Notes: generated from the letters alone by a model not told the origin. Numbered from the stretch's first letter, positions 17,850 through 26,658 are shown. The stretch is DNA of 64,000 bases from Lascolabacillus massiliensis (GCF_001282625.1 NZ_CTEJ01000002.1:932501-996500); one strand, 5' to 3'. Translations and numbers: made by a program.

Positions 17850-18350
17850 TTAATCCTCAACCATTATCCTTAATGCAATCTGAGCACATGCTTCTGCATC
17901 AGCCAAAGCGTGATGGTGGTTTTCTAGTTTATATCCACAGTAGGCGGAGACAGTATATAGTTTATAGTCGGGCAATCCTTTCAGTAGCATCCTTGCATTC
18001 TGCAGTGTGCAGTGAAACTCATATTCGGGATAGTCCATCTGATACATACGGAAACAGGCTTTAAGGCAACTCTCATCAAAACTCTTGTTATGTGCGATCA
18101 GAGGGAGTCCTTCAATTAGAGGTTCAATCTGACACCATACATCCGGGAATATTGGCGCATCTACTGTATCTTCAAAGGTGATACCATGAATTTTCATGTT
18201 CCAGTAACAATAATATTCCGGTTCGGGACGAATAAGACTATAAAAGCTATCTGTTATTTCGCCATTGCGCACGATTACTACACCTACGCTGCATACACTG
18301 GTTCGTTGTTCATTGGCAGTCTCAAAATCTATTGCGGCAAAACTTCTCAT
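17850..18350 (-). CDS. DnaQ-like 3'-5' exonuclease
   Basis: 166 residues, a single DEDD exonuclease domain of the DNA polymerase III epsilon family. ExoI motif FAAIDFETAN at residues 4-13 gives the first metal ligands, ExoII is seen in AHNKSFDESCLK (about 86-97), and ExoIII in HHALADAEACAQ, the DEDDh form with His before the last Asp. As a stand-alone gene it is more likely a repair or RNA-processing nuclease than the replicative proofreader. It ends 13 bases before the hydrolase remnant; the TATA-rich upstream region borders the tRNA-Gly remnant. Confidence 0.85.
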   Translation of the reverse strand: MRSFAAIDFETANEQRTSVCSVGVVIVRNGEITDSFYSLIRPEPEYYCYWNMKIHGITFEDTVDAPIFPDVWCQIEPLIEGLPLIAHNKSFDESCLKACFRMYQMDYPEYEFHCTLQNARMLLKGLPDYKLYTVSAYCGYKLENHHHALADAEACAQIALRIMVED

Positions 18351-18412
18351 CGGCTGAAAGGTGTGTTTATCATATAATTGTTCAAATGTAACAAAAACTT
18401 TGAATATATAAT

Positions 18413-18446
18413 AAAAAACACCTATCGTATTAAACGATAAGTGCTT
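18413..18446 (-). terminator. Original tRNA-Gly terminator left behind at the element's left flank
   Basis: Hairpin 18419-18427 with 18435-18443 (9 pairs, one wobble) and a T run on the minus strand. It is homologous to, but not identical with, the terminator at 34044-34079, which follows the rebuilt tRNA. Confidence 0.75.
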
Positions 18447-18455
18447 AATTATTAG

Positions 18456-18500
18456 AGCGGCAAACGGGATTCGAACCCGCGACCCTCAGCTTGGGAAGCT
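18456..18500 (-). repeat. attL: displaced 3' part of tRNA-Gly
   Basis: 45 bases matching the acceptor, T arm and anticodon arm of the full tRNA at 34091-34163. The last 23 (18478-18500) are identical to 34113-34135 and form the crossover core; homology stops sharply at 18501. The T arm differs from the full copy at three positions that keep it paired. Confidence 0.88.
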
Positions 18501-18625
18501 TTTAAACAGTTATTTCTGTATTTTTTCTCTATTTTCAAATAATTCATAAATACCTGTTTAACAGCATATATAATAAATTATTAACTCTTTCCTATTTCTT
18601 CTATTTGTATATTTTTGCTACTTTT

Positions 18626-18645
18626 GTTTGTTATTTGTTTGTTAT
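18626..18645 (+). repeat. Left copy of a 20-base terminal direct repeat (candidate integrase arm site)
   Basis: Identical to 34021-34040 and in the same orientation. It is made of two GTTTGTTAT units; a third unit follows at 18650-18658. It lies between attL and the integrase gene. Such internal repeats near both ends are typical of arm-type integrase or excisionase sites. Confidence 0.65.
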
Positions 18646-18688
18646 GATTGTTTGTTATATATCGAATACAATCTAAAAATATACTGAT

Positions 18689-20110
18689 ATGAAATTCTAC
18701 TATTCCAATAACGGTATAACCGTTAAACTTGTTCGAGATATAAGGAATAAAAATCCCGAAAATGAATGCCCACTACGGTGGCGTGTAACATATAAAAGAG
18801 ATAGCGACTACTACTCTACAGGAAAAGTATTAGATCGTGAGGACTGGGAATTATTTGAAGCTTCAGAGGAAGCTGATTTTAATTTTAAGACTAAAGCGGC
18901 ACATCTAAGAGAGCATAAAGACGACATACAAAAATATTTTGATGATATTCTTAAACCCGCAGTTAAAGAGACTGCAGACAATTTCTCTTTTGCAGCACTC
19001 GATCACAAATTAGGCAAGTCGGATATCTTAACCGTAAATGATGCGTTTACGGCCAAAATAAACACTTTAAACAACACCTTCAAGGTCGGGAATGCAACAA
19101 TATACAGAACCACATTAAACGCTCTTATACGTTTTCAGTATTACAGAAAAATCAAAAGTAAAATAGCCAAACAACTATTTATTGAAGAATGTGTAAGTAA
19201 AAAGCATAAGACAAAAGGTAAGGATGTTTTAAACGTCATCGCTGATATTAAATTTGACGATATCACGGTGAAATTTTTATCTGACTGCGAAGACTTTTGG
19301 AGTGCGACCGGTATAGAATACGCTACTATCGGGATTTATATGAGAACACTTAGGGCAATAATAAACAATGGAGAAGACCCTTATTTAAGCGGAACTCGCT
19401 ATCCATTTGGAGAGGGCAAGAATAAATATTCTATTCCGGAAGGTGGGAGAAAATCTATCGCTTTAGACATTGAGGACATTTGGAAAATAGAGGATTTTGA
19501 GACTGACAATCAAGGATTGATGGTTGCAAGGGATATTTTCATATTCATGTTCTATTGTAACGGACTAAATTTCGGTGATCTATGCAGGTTGCAATACAAA
19601 GACATCGACGGAGCATCCCAAGAGATTGTATTTCATCGTAAGAAAACCAGAGATACAAAAAAGAAAAAAAATCCAGAGCCTATTTGCGCTCCGCTACTAC
19701 CTCCAATGGTAGAAATAATTAACCGACACGGCAATAAAGAACAGAATGGATATATCTTTCCATTTCTTAACGGCATCGAACGAGTAGATCAAAACGAAAG
19801 AAAGATAAAAGACGCTATTCAACTGGCATTAAACCCAATAAATAATTCATTAAAAGTAATAGCAGCACAATTAGGGATAGACCGGAATTTATCGACCGCC
19901 TATACCCGTAACAGCTACGTAACTCATCTTACAAGCGAAATGTATATTAGTGAGATTTTCGTTAAACAAATGGTTGGCCATAGTACTGGAAAGAATGTAA
20001 CCGCCGGCTATAATAATCCATCCCCCAAAAAAAGGAGAGAGGTGAATTCTAAACTATTAAACCCAAACAAAAAATATAATACGATAAGTCTATTGTCTGT
20101 AACCGGATGA
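18689..20110 (+). CDS. Tyrosine recombinase (element integrase)
   Basis: 473 residues with the three-part layout of Bacteroidota integrases: N-terminal arm-binding part (1-100), SAM-like core-binding domain (about 110-230) and catalytic domain (about 265-450). Catalytic residues seen are an Arg in YTRNSYVTH (Arg407), His in MVGHSTG (His431) and the nucleophile Tyr in VTAGY (Tyr441). The first catalytic Arg is not at its usual place: the box reads CNGLNFGDLCRL, as in several Bacteroides-type integrases that lack it. It carries out integration into tRNA-Gly. A small stem (20128-20133 with 20137-20142) follows the stop codon. Confidence 0.93.
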   Translation: MKFYYSNNGITVKLVRDIRNKNPENECPLRWRVTYKRDSDYYSTGKVLDREDWELFEASEEADFNFKTKAAHLREHKDDIQKYFDDILKPAVKETADNFSFAALDHKLGKSDILTVNDAFTAKINTLNNTFKVGNATIYRTTLNALIRFQYYRKIKSKIAKQLFIEECVSKKHKTKGKDVLNVIADIKFDDITVKFLSDCEDFWSATGIEYATIGIYMRTLRAIINNGEDPYLSGTRYPFGEGKNKYSIPEGGRKSIALDIEDIWKIEDFETDNQGLMVARDIFIFMFYCNGLNFGDLCRLQYKDIDGASQEIVFHRKKTRDTKKKKNPEPICAPLLPPMVEIINRHGNKEQNGYIFPFLNGIERVDQNERKIKDAIQLALNPINNSLKVIAAQLGIDRNLSTAYTRNSYVTHLTSEMYISEIFVKQMVGHSTGKNVTAGYNNPSPKKRREVNSKLLNPNKKYNTISLLSVTG

Positions 20111-20321
20111 TCGTTTCCCGAAATATGACAGACTGTGTCTGTTAATTTCAAAGATAAGGAAACCAATTCCTGTATAACACCGAACTGGTTGTAAAATGTG
20201 ATATTTTAGGCACCTTCGCTAAATGAAAACATTATCCCAACTATTTGTTTAATGAAAATATGGTATGAGCGCGTTAGAATTTAGAAAGTGTAATTACATT
20301 TATTTTTAAGTCATTAATCGT

Positions 20322-20984
20322 CTAAAGTCCAATTAACTTTAGACTTATCCTTTTATAAAGATTATTATTAGGAATATATGTCGATATTCTTTGTCCATCA
20401 ATAATAGCTCTATTATAACCGGCATACATATCATACCAGCCATAACCAAACCCGAGGGATAGCCTTAATCCATTATTATCTCTATTTAAATATTGAACTA
20501 AGCCCATTTCTAAAAATGTACCGGGTGAAAATCCAGTAAATTGGTATTTACCTACATTCTCGGATAGTATATCATTGTTCATCCGTTTCTCTAATGATAT
20601 ATACTCATATGGAATTGGTTCGAATGAAACCGACCAATTCGTGTAAACACCTGTAGATTGGAAAAGTGGTCGTGAATAAAAAGTAGAAAAAAACAGATTG
20701 AAACGTTTAATATTATCTTCATCAAAATAATAGCTGCTATTTCTTGAACTATCCGACCATCCAGCAATATCCAATGGAACGGAAAGGAACATAGTTCCAG
20801 CAGAAATTCCAAAATACTGATTGAATTGAAGGCTATAAGTCAACGAAAAATGATATGCTATGTTACTGGAATTAAAGTAAAAACCGCCATCCATACCTAA
20901 AGTTTTTTGGATTTGCGCATTCAAATAAACTGAATTAAGAAAAAACATAACCAAAACCAAAGTACAAAATATTATACGTTTCAT
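20322..20984 (-). CDS. Predicted outer-membrane beta-barrel protein (cargo)
   Basis: 220 residues: signal peptide MKRIIFCTLVLVMFFLNSVYLNA, then alternating beta-strand sequence with aromatic girdles (YHFSLTYSLQFNQYFGISAG, RLSLGFGYGWYDMYAGY). Ends in LIGL rather than the classical final aromatic residue. Last of the minus-strand cargo genes; its neighbour 21132-21701 is also a barrel. Function unknown; surface structure or receptor. No homologous sequence is recognised by eye. Confidence 0.6.
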   Translation of the reverse strand: MKRIIFCTLVLVMFFLNSVYLNAQIQKTLGMDGGFYFNSSNIAYHFSLTYSLQFNQYFGISAGTMFLSVPLDIAGWSDSSRNSSYYFDEDNIKRFNLFFSTFYSRPLFQSTGVYTNWSVSFEPIPYEYISLEKRMNNDILSENVGKYQFTGFSPGTFLEMGLVQYLNRDNNGLRLSLGFGYGWYDMYAGYNRAIIDGQRISTYIPNNNLYKRISLKLIGL

Positions 20985-21131
20985 GCCGATATTTGTATCA
21001 TTATTTGTTCTTCTATTTTTGCAGAAAGAAACAATTAGTAAAATAATAGTCCCTCATACTAATTATAATTGTGAAAACATTAATTTATTAGCTAAGAGAC
21101 TATTTAGTATTTTGTTTGCTATAGTTAAATT

Positions 21132-21701
21132 TTAATTGCTTCTTCCGTAGGGCAATACATAGGCAAATTTGAGATCGAAAGCCGGATAGAATAAACCATA
21201 CGGTTCATCGAGGTTGTAGCCGTATCCTGCTCCTAACGAATAACTGAAAATCCAATGTCTTCCAATATTTCGCTGTCCTCCCCAATTCAGATTTGTTAGC
21301 AATGTATTGGTCAAATAATGTATCTCATCAGTTAATGGTTTTGATACATATTTCACTTTTAAACCGATAAAGTTTCCCGAATTGAATAATTTCGGTTCAC
21401 TTTTATGGTTATAAATAAACTTGCCATTTACTCCTAAATGTACGCTCGGATTCAATAATGTCCAATGCCAATCCATCCTGAACGTAAGGGCTTCACCTTC
21501 ACCGAAATCATAACTTGGCCCAAGACCAATGCTCGGTTCAATGGTTATTTTTTTCGCTATGGGTAACTCAACCGCCAGATCAAGTCCATTTATTCCCAAT
21601 CCTATTCTGGATACTGTTTGCAACTCTTGTGAATACAAAGTGTTTGTAATAAAAAGGGAGCAAAATAAAAAGTATCTAAAAAGTAGTTTCTTCGTTTCCA
21701 T
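21132..21701 (-). CDS. Predicted outer-membrane beta-barrel protein (cargo)
   Basis: 189 residues with signal peptide (LLFRYFLFCSLFITNTLYSQ, cleavage after SQ likely) followed by repeated strand-like motifs (IGLGINGLDLAVELPI, PSIGLGPSYDFGEG, YSLGAGYGYNL). It follows lipoprotein gene 21807-23273 by 105 bases, the same order (lipoprotein then barrel) as 25671-23966. I think the pair works together at the surface. No domain name can be given. Confidence 0.6.
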   Translation of the reverse strand: METKKLLFRYFLFCSLFITNTLYSQELQTVSRIGLGINGLDLAVELPIAKKITIEPSIGLGPSYDFGEGEALTFRMDWHWTLLNPSVHLGVNGKFIYNHKSEPKLFNSGNFIGLKVKYVSKPLTDEIHYLTNTLLTNLNWGGQRNIGRHWIFSYSLGAGYGYNLDEPYGLFYPAFDLKFAYVLPYGRSN

Positions 21702-21806
21702 TTATATATTCGTATTATTTTGATTATTTTACTTTTAATCCGGCGCAAGCAAATAAACACTCACGCCGGATATAAAATTTAAATATAATATTTTACTATG
21801 ATTCTA

Positions 21807-23273
21807 TTACTTGTCTTTTGTCTTTTTAAGAATCATACCTTTTACTTCACCGCCGGAATCAGTTGTTGTATATGCGTAAACAAATGCAGATTCCACATTA
21901 GGAGCTTTATTCTTGACATTTTTTGCTAAAGTTTTAAGGGCACTTCCAACCAGTCCTAAATTTGAATTGTATTCAACTTCAAATACAACACCACTATCAA
22001 AAACTTTCACTTGGCTTGGCCCGGGTTTCCAAATTTTATCGGAACCAATAAAAACATGCATCTGCTTTTTCTTCAAATCTATAATATGTATTGAAATACC
22101 CGGAATCGGTACTTTTTGAAAAGGATTTGTATTCCATATACTCTTGTTAATCGCCGCTTCTCTTTGCTCAAGAGCTTGAGTAAGATAGGGGTCTCCTAAT
22201 TTTTTCAGATAATCTAATCCTGCTTTTGTCATTAAGTCTATACCTGCATTTGCAATATCAAGTGAATTAACTTCAATCTCTTTTCCTAAAATAATAGGTA
22301 TGGTAATAATATTACCATCCGAGACTTTCTTGTCAAATTTATACAATGTAGAGACTTTAGCTAAATTTCCCATGAATTTGCCGTAGGTCATTCTCTTAGT
22401 CTGATCATGTAAATCAGGCATGTCAGGTATATCTAACTTATCATATACAAAATGAATATGTTCCCATCCCATAACTGTTCCAGGCCCCCAACTTGCTTCT
22501 TTAGTCCAGTTATGAAGCAACGATCGTCTTCTTATTACAGCCGCTTTTAATCCTGTTTCACTATAGACCAAATAATTATAACTATATAAAGAAGCACTCA
22601 ATCTTCTTTTATGTTGAATATCTATTTTGTGAGCACTGTTATTTCCGAATAAACCTGCAAGTCCTTTCCCAACCAAAGTATACGGTTCTGTTGACATAAC
22701 AGGAAAATTCTTTATATCTACAGGATCTCTTTGTAGATTATATGCGGTTGCACGTGTAGAGATAGATGAAATATCCTCTTCATCTCCATCCGGTTCTTCA
22801 TAAAAATCTTCTTCTGACAAATCTTTGAAAGTATCAAAAAGAAATATTTCATTGAATTTTTTTAAATCGGTAGAAACTTGCTCAAAAACTGAAAAATCAG
22901 AAAGCGTGTCAACAACTGTTTGATTTGACATATGGGTAAATAGTGTACCCTGTCTTGTAATCATATATAAGGTATCATCTACGATAATTTGTCCTTTTTC
23001 ATTCAATAATTTTCTGAAATTTTCATTTGGAACGAGTACCTCGGAAATATCAGAGTCAAATGCTGAAACAGAAGATGCCGATCGAGTATAACCTGTATTG
23101 TTTATCGCATTTTTTAATTCTTCCTTACTACTAAAAGCATTGATCTCAGAAACAGATTCTGTCTGTTTAACCAAAATTTCATTCTCAAAATTATCTTCAC
23201 TTTTATTGCATGAAGACAAAAACTGAAAAACAACAAAACATGCTACAAGCATGAATACATTAAACTTTTTCAT
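21807..23273 (-). CDS. Large cargo lipoprotein, paralogous at its N-terminus to the 24601-25671 product
   Basis: 488 residues from ATG 23273; a further upstream in-frame ATG (23303) would put ten residues before the signal peptide. Lipobox FLSSC with Cys22. The segment of about 45-120 (FSSKEELKNAI, then TRSASS, then VPNENFRKLLNEKGQIIV) matches the layout of the other cargo lipoprotein (TRSASGEEF, LLNQQGKVIIAG), so both share an N-terminal surface domain. An acidic spacer (EEPDGDEED) leads to a C-terminal domain of unknown function with WGPGTVMGWEHIHF. Secreted or surface-exposed by inference. Confidence 0.65.
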   Translation of the reverse strand: MKKFNVFMLVACFVVFQFLSSCNKSEDNFENEILVKQTESVSEINAFSSKEELKNAINNTGYTRSASSVSAFDSDISEVLVPNENFRKLLNEKGQIIVDDTLYMITRQGTLFTHMSNQTVVDTLSDFSVFEQVSTDLKKFNEIFLFDTFKDLSEEDFYEEPDGDEEDISSISTRATAYNLQRDPVDIKNFPVMSTEPYTLVGKGLAGLFGNNSAHKIDIQHKRRLSASLYSYNYLVYSETGLKAAVIRRRSLLHNWTKEASWGPGTVMGWEHIHFVYDKLDIPDMPDLHDQTKRMTYGKFMGNLAKVSTLYKFDKKVSDGNIITIPIILGKEIEVNSLDIANAGIDLMTKAGLDYLKKLGDPYLTQALEQREAAINKSIWNTNPFQKVPIPGISIHIIDLKKKQMHVFIGSDKIWKPGPSQVKVFDSGVVFEVEYNSNLGLVGSALKTLAKNVKNKAPNVESAFVYAYTTTDSGGEVKGMILKKTKDK

Positions 23274-23303
23274 TTTGTAAAATTGTGTTATGTCCCTACG
23301 CAT

Positions 23304-23701
23304 TCACGACGAAATTAATAATTGCTTTTATTGCTTGTCTTATTTCAGCCACAAGCTTGCTGCCATTGAGAAGAGGATAGAGTATTTATCCAATATTGTC
23401 ATTTAGAGTTTACAAAGAAACTTTAGTTAAAGTCTCAACTCTACCTTATCAATTAATTTCAAATTCCCCCCACATAGTGCCGTGATCATTGTTGAATGTA
23501 AGAACAAAACTCCTGCGGGTAATTCTGAAAGAGAAATTGGCTTGGAATCAAATATATTCTAAAAGTAATATTTGACCCCAAACTTACTAGCAGGGACAAT
23601 ATAGCTGTCAAATAAAAGTACTTAATCAATTTCATTTCCATAAAATTTTTAAAAGGCAGCATGCTGAAATGATAGTGCTACTATTTCAATAGACATTTGT
23701 C
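23304..23701. other. Non-coding stretch with a gene-start remnant
   Basis: No intact gene. On the minus strand, 23632 down to about 23477 reads as a short frame with a signal-peptide-like start (MEMKLIKYFYLTAILSLLVS) that ends after about 51 codons. It sits directly downstream of the barrel fragment at 23702-23960 and may be the start of a lost lipoprotein gene. The rest shows nothing I can support. Confidence 0.4.
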
Positions 23702-23960
23702 TTAAAAAAGAATATCGACGTTTAATCCTACGGAGGAATTGTCTTGCAACCGGCTATATTCTCATGGATGCTCCAGGTATCTATTTGTTAACCGCTGATA
23801 ATGATAAGAAACAGCTAACAATATACGAGCTTCTCCCGCAAGTGGATAAGAGAATCCCATGTCCTACCCGGCCTTTGACGTAAGGAGCGATCTTACCACG
23901 TGAGGAGAACGTATATTTCACATTCATATGGCTCATGCTCATCCATGCGATACAATCGCA
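23702..23960 (-). pseudogene. Frameshifted C-terminal fragment of an outer-membrane barrel
   Basis: In broken frames the minus strand gives MNVKYTFSSRGKIAPYVKGR, then (after a shift) FSYPLAGEARILLAVSYHYQ, a stop, and (another shift) the terminal strand DNSSVGLNVDILF before TAA at 23704-23702. The ending resembles that of the intact barrel just upstream (ISSIGFNVGVIF). So a second barrel gene once followed 23966-24583, and has decayed. Confidence 0.6.
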
Positions 23961-23965
23961 GGAGA

Positions 23966-24583
23966 CTAAAAAATAACACCTACATTAAATCCAATGGAAG
24001 ATATGTTTTTCCTTACAGAGTTCGACATATATTTATATGTTACAGGCTGAAAAAGATAAAACACGGATACAGTTAATGCCTCTCCAAAATGATTTGAATG
24101 TTTTAAAATGCCTAAATTGATAGTAGAGTTAATCCCCCCCTTTATATCAAACGGTATAGTAACATAATCGTTTTCAATTTCATCTACATAAGAAAGTTTT
24201 TTCTTATGGGAAAAGAATGCATAGCCAATGTCAACCTTAATGAAGGGGTTTACCCGATGATTTGACGAAATACTATATTTTCCATGTAGATAAGGCTTCC
24301 ACGCATTATGCCAGCCTGTTTGAAAATAATGATTATCTATTAATTCATTTTTTAAATCCGTTCTATTATTATAGTCTACAAATCCAATTCCTACTCCTAA
24401 TGTGAAATTTTCTGTTAATTTATATCCTGGAGAAAACTGGAAGTTATAACTAAAAACGTCATTTATCCCCTTTGCGGAACCTGCTTCAAAAAAAAATTCC
24501 ATCTTTTCTAAGTTCTGGCCGTTCATGTATGTGCATGCGAAAACAAATAACACAAATAATGATGTCCTTAAAATCGAAAACAT
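23966..24583 (-). CDS. Predicted outer-membrane beta-barrel protein, partner of the upstream lipoprotein
   Basis: 205 residues when started at the ATG at 24583, whose signal peptide is MFSILRTSLFVLFVFACTYM with a cleavage site near NGQ. The frame extends upstream to a TTG at 24649 inside the lipoprotein gene, which would spoil the signal peptide, so it is not used. Strand-like repeats and a terminal GFNVGVIF mark a barrel. It follows the lipoprotein stop by 17 bases and is thus likely in the operon driven by the palindromic operator at 25855-25870. Confidence 0.65.
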   Translation of the reverse strand: MFSILRTSLFVLFVFACTYMNGQNLEKMEFFFEAGSAKGINDVFSYNFQFSPGYKLTENFTLGVGIGFVDYNNRTDLKNELIDNHYFQTGWHNAWKPYLHGKYSISSNHRVNPFIKVDIGYAFFSHKKKLSYVDEIENDYVTIPFDIKGGINSTINLGILKHSNHFGEALTVSVFYLFQPVTYKYMSNSVRKNISSIGFNVGVIF

Positions 24584-24600
24584 AATCCTTTTTTTTATAT

Positions 24601-25671
24601 TTATAATAAAATAATGGTTACTGCTACAGGTATTAACCACAGGCCCCAATTAACCAAAAAACTTGCAAGGTCTTCCCCAAAACCCGTACCGTTATCTAGT
24701 GACATTAAATGATTTATATCTACAGTATAAATTCCTGTAAAAGAGTATTTAGGATAATCTTCTCCGCATGCGAATTCCAATTTAATTTTATCAACTTCTG
24801 ATGGCTTTATAGTTTGATAATACCTGGATGCAGAAACATAATATTTATGGGGGGAATATTCAAGTTCTTTTAGACCTTGACTTGTTATGGGGGTTCGAAC
24901 GCCATTTGTTGAATACCAATAACCCCTTGATGTCATTTTCCCATTATACCAATGAACAGCCCCTTTCTTCCTAAAACATAAATCAACTCTTCCTAGTTTA
25001 ACTTTAGACCCGTCTTTTGAATTTTTATCACTAACCTCAATTCCTCTCAAAGTAATCCAAGCTTTTCTTTTTTTATTCATATTTTCTTTATCCAAGGTAA
25101 GATACTTTATATCTGTAAATGCGCGAGTATTGGGATTTTCCTCTACATCAACATTTACATTTTCGGGCATACCTAATCCTAATTCTTGAATTTTTTCATA
25201 AGAAAAAACATCACGCATATCTATCTCTTTTCCAGCTATTATAACTTTACCTTGCTGATTTAATAGCTTTGCAATAGCCTCGTCACTTACTGGCAGGAAC
25301 GCTGCATAATCTTCTTCGTATTCAGGATAATACAGATTGGGGAATTTCACCTTAAATTCTTCATATCCTCCCTCACGTTGGTAATAATCGTCTGCTTCAG
25401 TCATAGCCTGATCAAATTCTCTAAATAAAGAAATAAATTCTTCCCCGGAAGCAGAACGGGTAAAAGAGGCAGTTCCAACTTCATTATTTCTCACTTTTTC
25501 GACAGCTTCTAAAAATGCTGCTTCATTATCAAACATAAGAATTCCATCCGATTGCCTAAAAACTGTATTAGTTTCATCGGTGATCGCTACTTGTTGTTCA
25601 TCCAACTCATTATTACAAGAGGATAGTAGCATGCATGTTAATGCCAGCAATGTAAAAAGAATTGTTCTCAT
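24601..25671 (-). CDS. Cargo lipoprotein with C-terminal hydrophobic tail, first gene of a lipoprotein-barrel operon
   Basis: 356 residues. Lipobox LLSSC with Cys19, followed by an acidic, surface-type region and a shared N-terminal domain (TRSASGEEFISLF, LLNQQGKVIIAGKEIDMRDV) also found in the 21807-23273 product. The last 20 residues (VNWGLWLIPVAVTIILL) are strongly hydrophobic, unusual for a lipoprotein and a possible second membrane anchor. A leader of about 150 bases separates the start from the predicted -7 element at 25825-25832, which has the lux-like palindrome at the activating distance. I infer that this pair is an output of the LuxR-type regulator. Confidence 0.65.
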   Translation of the reverse strand: MRTILFTLLALTCMLLSSCNNELDEQQVAITDETNTVFRQSDGILMFDNEAAFLEAVEKVRNNEVGTASFTRSASGEEFISLFREFDQAMTEADDYYQREGGYEEFKVKFPNLYYPEYEEDYAAFLPVSDEAIAKLLNQQGKVIIAGKEIDMRDVFSYEKIQELGLGMPENVNVDVEENPNTRAFTDIKYLTLDKENMNKKRKAWITLRGIEVSDKNSKDGSKVKLGRVDLCFRKKGAVHWYNGKMTSRGYWYSTNGVRTPITSQGLKELEYSPHKYYVSASRYYQTIKPSEVDKIKLEFACGEDYPKYSFTGIYTVDINHLMSLDNGTGFGEDLASFLVNWGLWLIPVAVTIILL

Positions 25672-25824
25672 AATTGTAATTTTTTTGTCCCCATACCGTA
25701 CATATTGTATTCAAGTACTCAGGGTATGAATAAATATTTGTCAATGAACTATCTTAACAACCTTCTTTCCATATTGCGCACTATAAAAATCTGTTGATTA
25801 ATTCATTTTTTTGCTTTACTGATG

Positions 25825-25870
25825 CAAAATTATACCCTTGTTTTTCCATTTACTATACACAAAAGTGTGT
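25825..25870 (-). promoter_or_regulatory. Lux-box-like operator A and -7 element of the lipoprotein operon
   Basis: Operator ATACAC-AAAA-GTGTGT at 25855-25870 (one mismatch from a perfect dyad). On the minus strand its TTTTG ends at 25860; exactly 27 bases later comes TAATTTTG (complement of 25825-25832), a full match to TAnnTTTG. There is no -33 TTTG at the normal 19-base spacing, so activation by a protein bound near -42 is the simplest reading. Confidence 0.7.
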
Positions 25871-25892
25871 TTTTGGCATACACTATCGAAAT

Positions 25893-25908
25893 ACACACTT
25901 TTGTGTGT
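25893..25908. promoter_or_regulatory. Palindromic operator B
   Basis: Perfect dyad ACACAC-TTTT-GTGTGT, centred 38 bases from operator A. No -7 element stands at 27 bases on either strand, so it is probably an auxiliary upstream site for the same regulator. The rest of 25672-26010 holds the leader of the lipoprotein operon and nothing else I can name. Confidence 0.6.
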
Positions 25909-26010
25909 TTTTTCCTTTGGGCAAAAAACATTTGGTTTTACGGAATATTTTTCAATTCTGATCCAAAAAAGCCGTCGTAATGACACTTGGTTGTTCCTTA
26001 CAATTGTATT

Positions 26011-26658
26011 TCAAGCAACTACACTGGCTTGATTGATACCGTAGAAAGATTGGTTCTCACGAAAAAAACCGACAAGGTCATCATATGTGGAATAAACGGG
26101 GATCGTTTCCGAACCGAGGTATTCGATCCCATTGCCAAGGCTATGCACCCGAATACCCATTAGTTTCATTGTTCGCAGCAGTTTGCTATCACATTCTGCA
26201 AACACAATCCCTTTCTTTCTGTTGCAAATCGGGTACATGGCATAGAGCAACAGCGATTTGAACAGTAACAATCCATGACGGCCGATATCGGTATTGACTG
26301 CCAATCGTCCTATATGCCAAATTGCAGAACAACTATCATCGGGTGAAATATCGTTTAGGCATTGAATGCCGAATAAAGACTGTATGGGCAGTGTTTCTCT
26401 CCCATCCCACAGCATCAGGCGGATGGCTCCTATAATGTTATTCTCACTATTTTTTGCTACAAATATCCGTGAATGGTTAAAATAACGCACTTCTTCCCGA
26501 TATACTGCTTCGACTTCTGCATCGAAATGAATATTGGGCCGGCTATTGGAATGATGCTTGTAGTTTTCCCGCACCACAAATCCGGCAAGTTCATGCAAAC
26601 TATCCTCCGACAATTGCCAGATGGTATATTTGTCGTAAAATGTAATGAATTTATCCAT
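26011..26658 (-). CDS. LuxI/FeeM-like N-acyltransferase (GNAT fold), candidate signal synthase
   Basis: 215 residues. The order of motifs resembles acyl-homoserine-lactone and N-acyl-amino-acid synthases: an N-terminal region with FDAEVEAVYREE (45-56), RIFVA (64-68), the strand IIGAIRLMLW (75-84) followed by an acidic turn DGRETLPIQSLF, and IWHIGRLAV (113-121), which corresponds to the WE-x-R-F motif of LuxI proteins, with Glu replaced by His. A further GNAT element FAECDSKLLRTMKLMGI (153-169) follows. It would join an acyl group from acyl-ACP or CoA to an amine. It is divergent from the LuxR gene, with operator C between them. An ordinary GNAT acetyltransferase is the main alternative; acyl donor unknown. 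Confidence 0.72.
   Translation of the reverse strand: MDKFITFYDKYTIWQLSEDSLHELAGFVVRENYKHHSNSRPNIHFDAEVEAVYREEVRYFNHSRIFVAKNSENNIIGAIRLMLWDGRETLPIQSLFGIQCLNDISPDDSCSAIWHIGRLAVNTDIGRHGLLLFKSLLLYAMYPICNRKKGIVFAECDSKLLRTMKLMGIRVHSLGNGIEYLGSETIPVYSTYDDLVGFFRENQSFYGINQASVVA

Noticed and set aside
18501-18688. CRISPR-like array from the GTTTGTTAT repeats near the integrase
   Set aside because: Repeat units are 9 bases, directly adjacent and without spacers of constant size; they fit integrase arm sites. No cas genes are present anywhere in the window.
24584-24649. TTG start of the barrel protein inside the lipoprotein gene
   Set aside because: It would put 22 polar residues ahead of a clear signal peptide; ATG at 24583 is better.
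25893-25908. Dyad B as a separate promoter operator for a plus-strand transcript
   Set aside because: No TAnnTTTG at 27 bases on the plus strand (AACATTTG stands at 23) and no gene starts there; kept only as an auxiliary site.
25838-26032. A 64-codon plus-strand frame across operators A and B
   Set aside because: No ribosome site, odd composition, runs into the synthase gene antisense and contains the palindromes; a chance frame.
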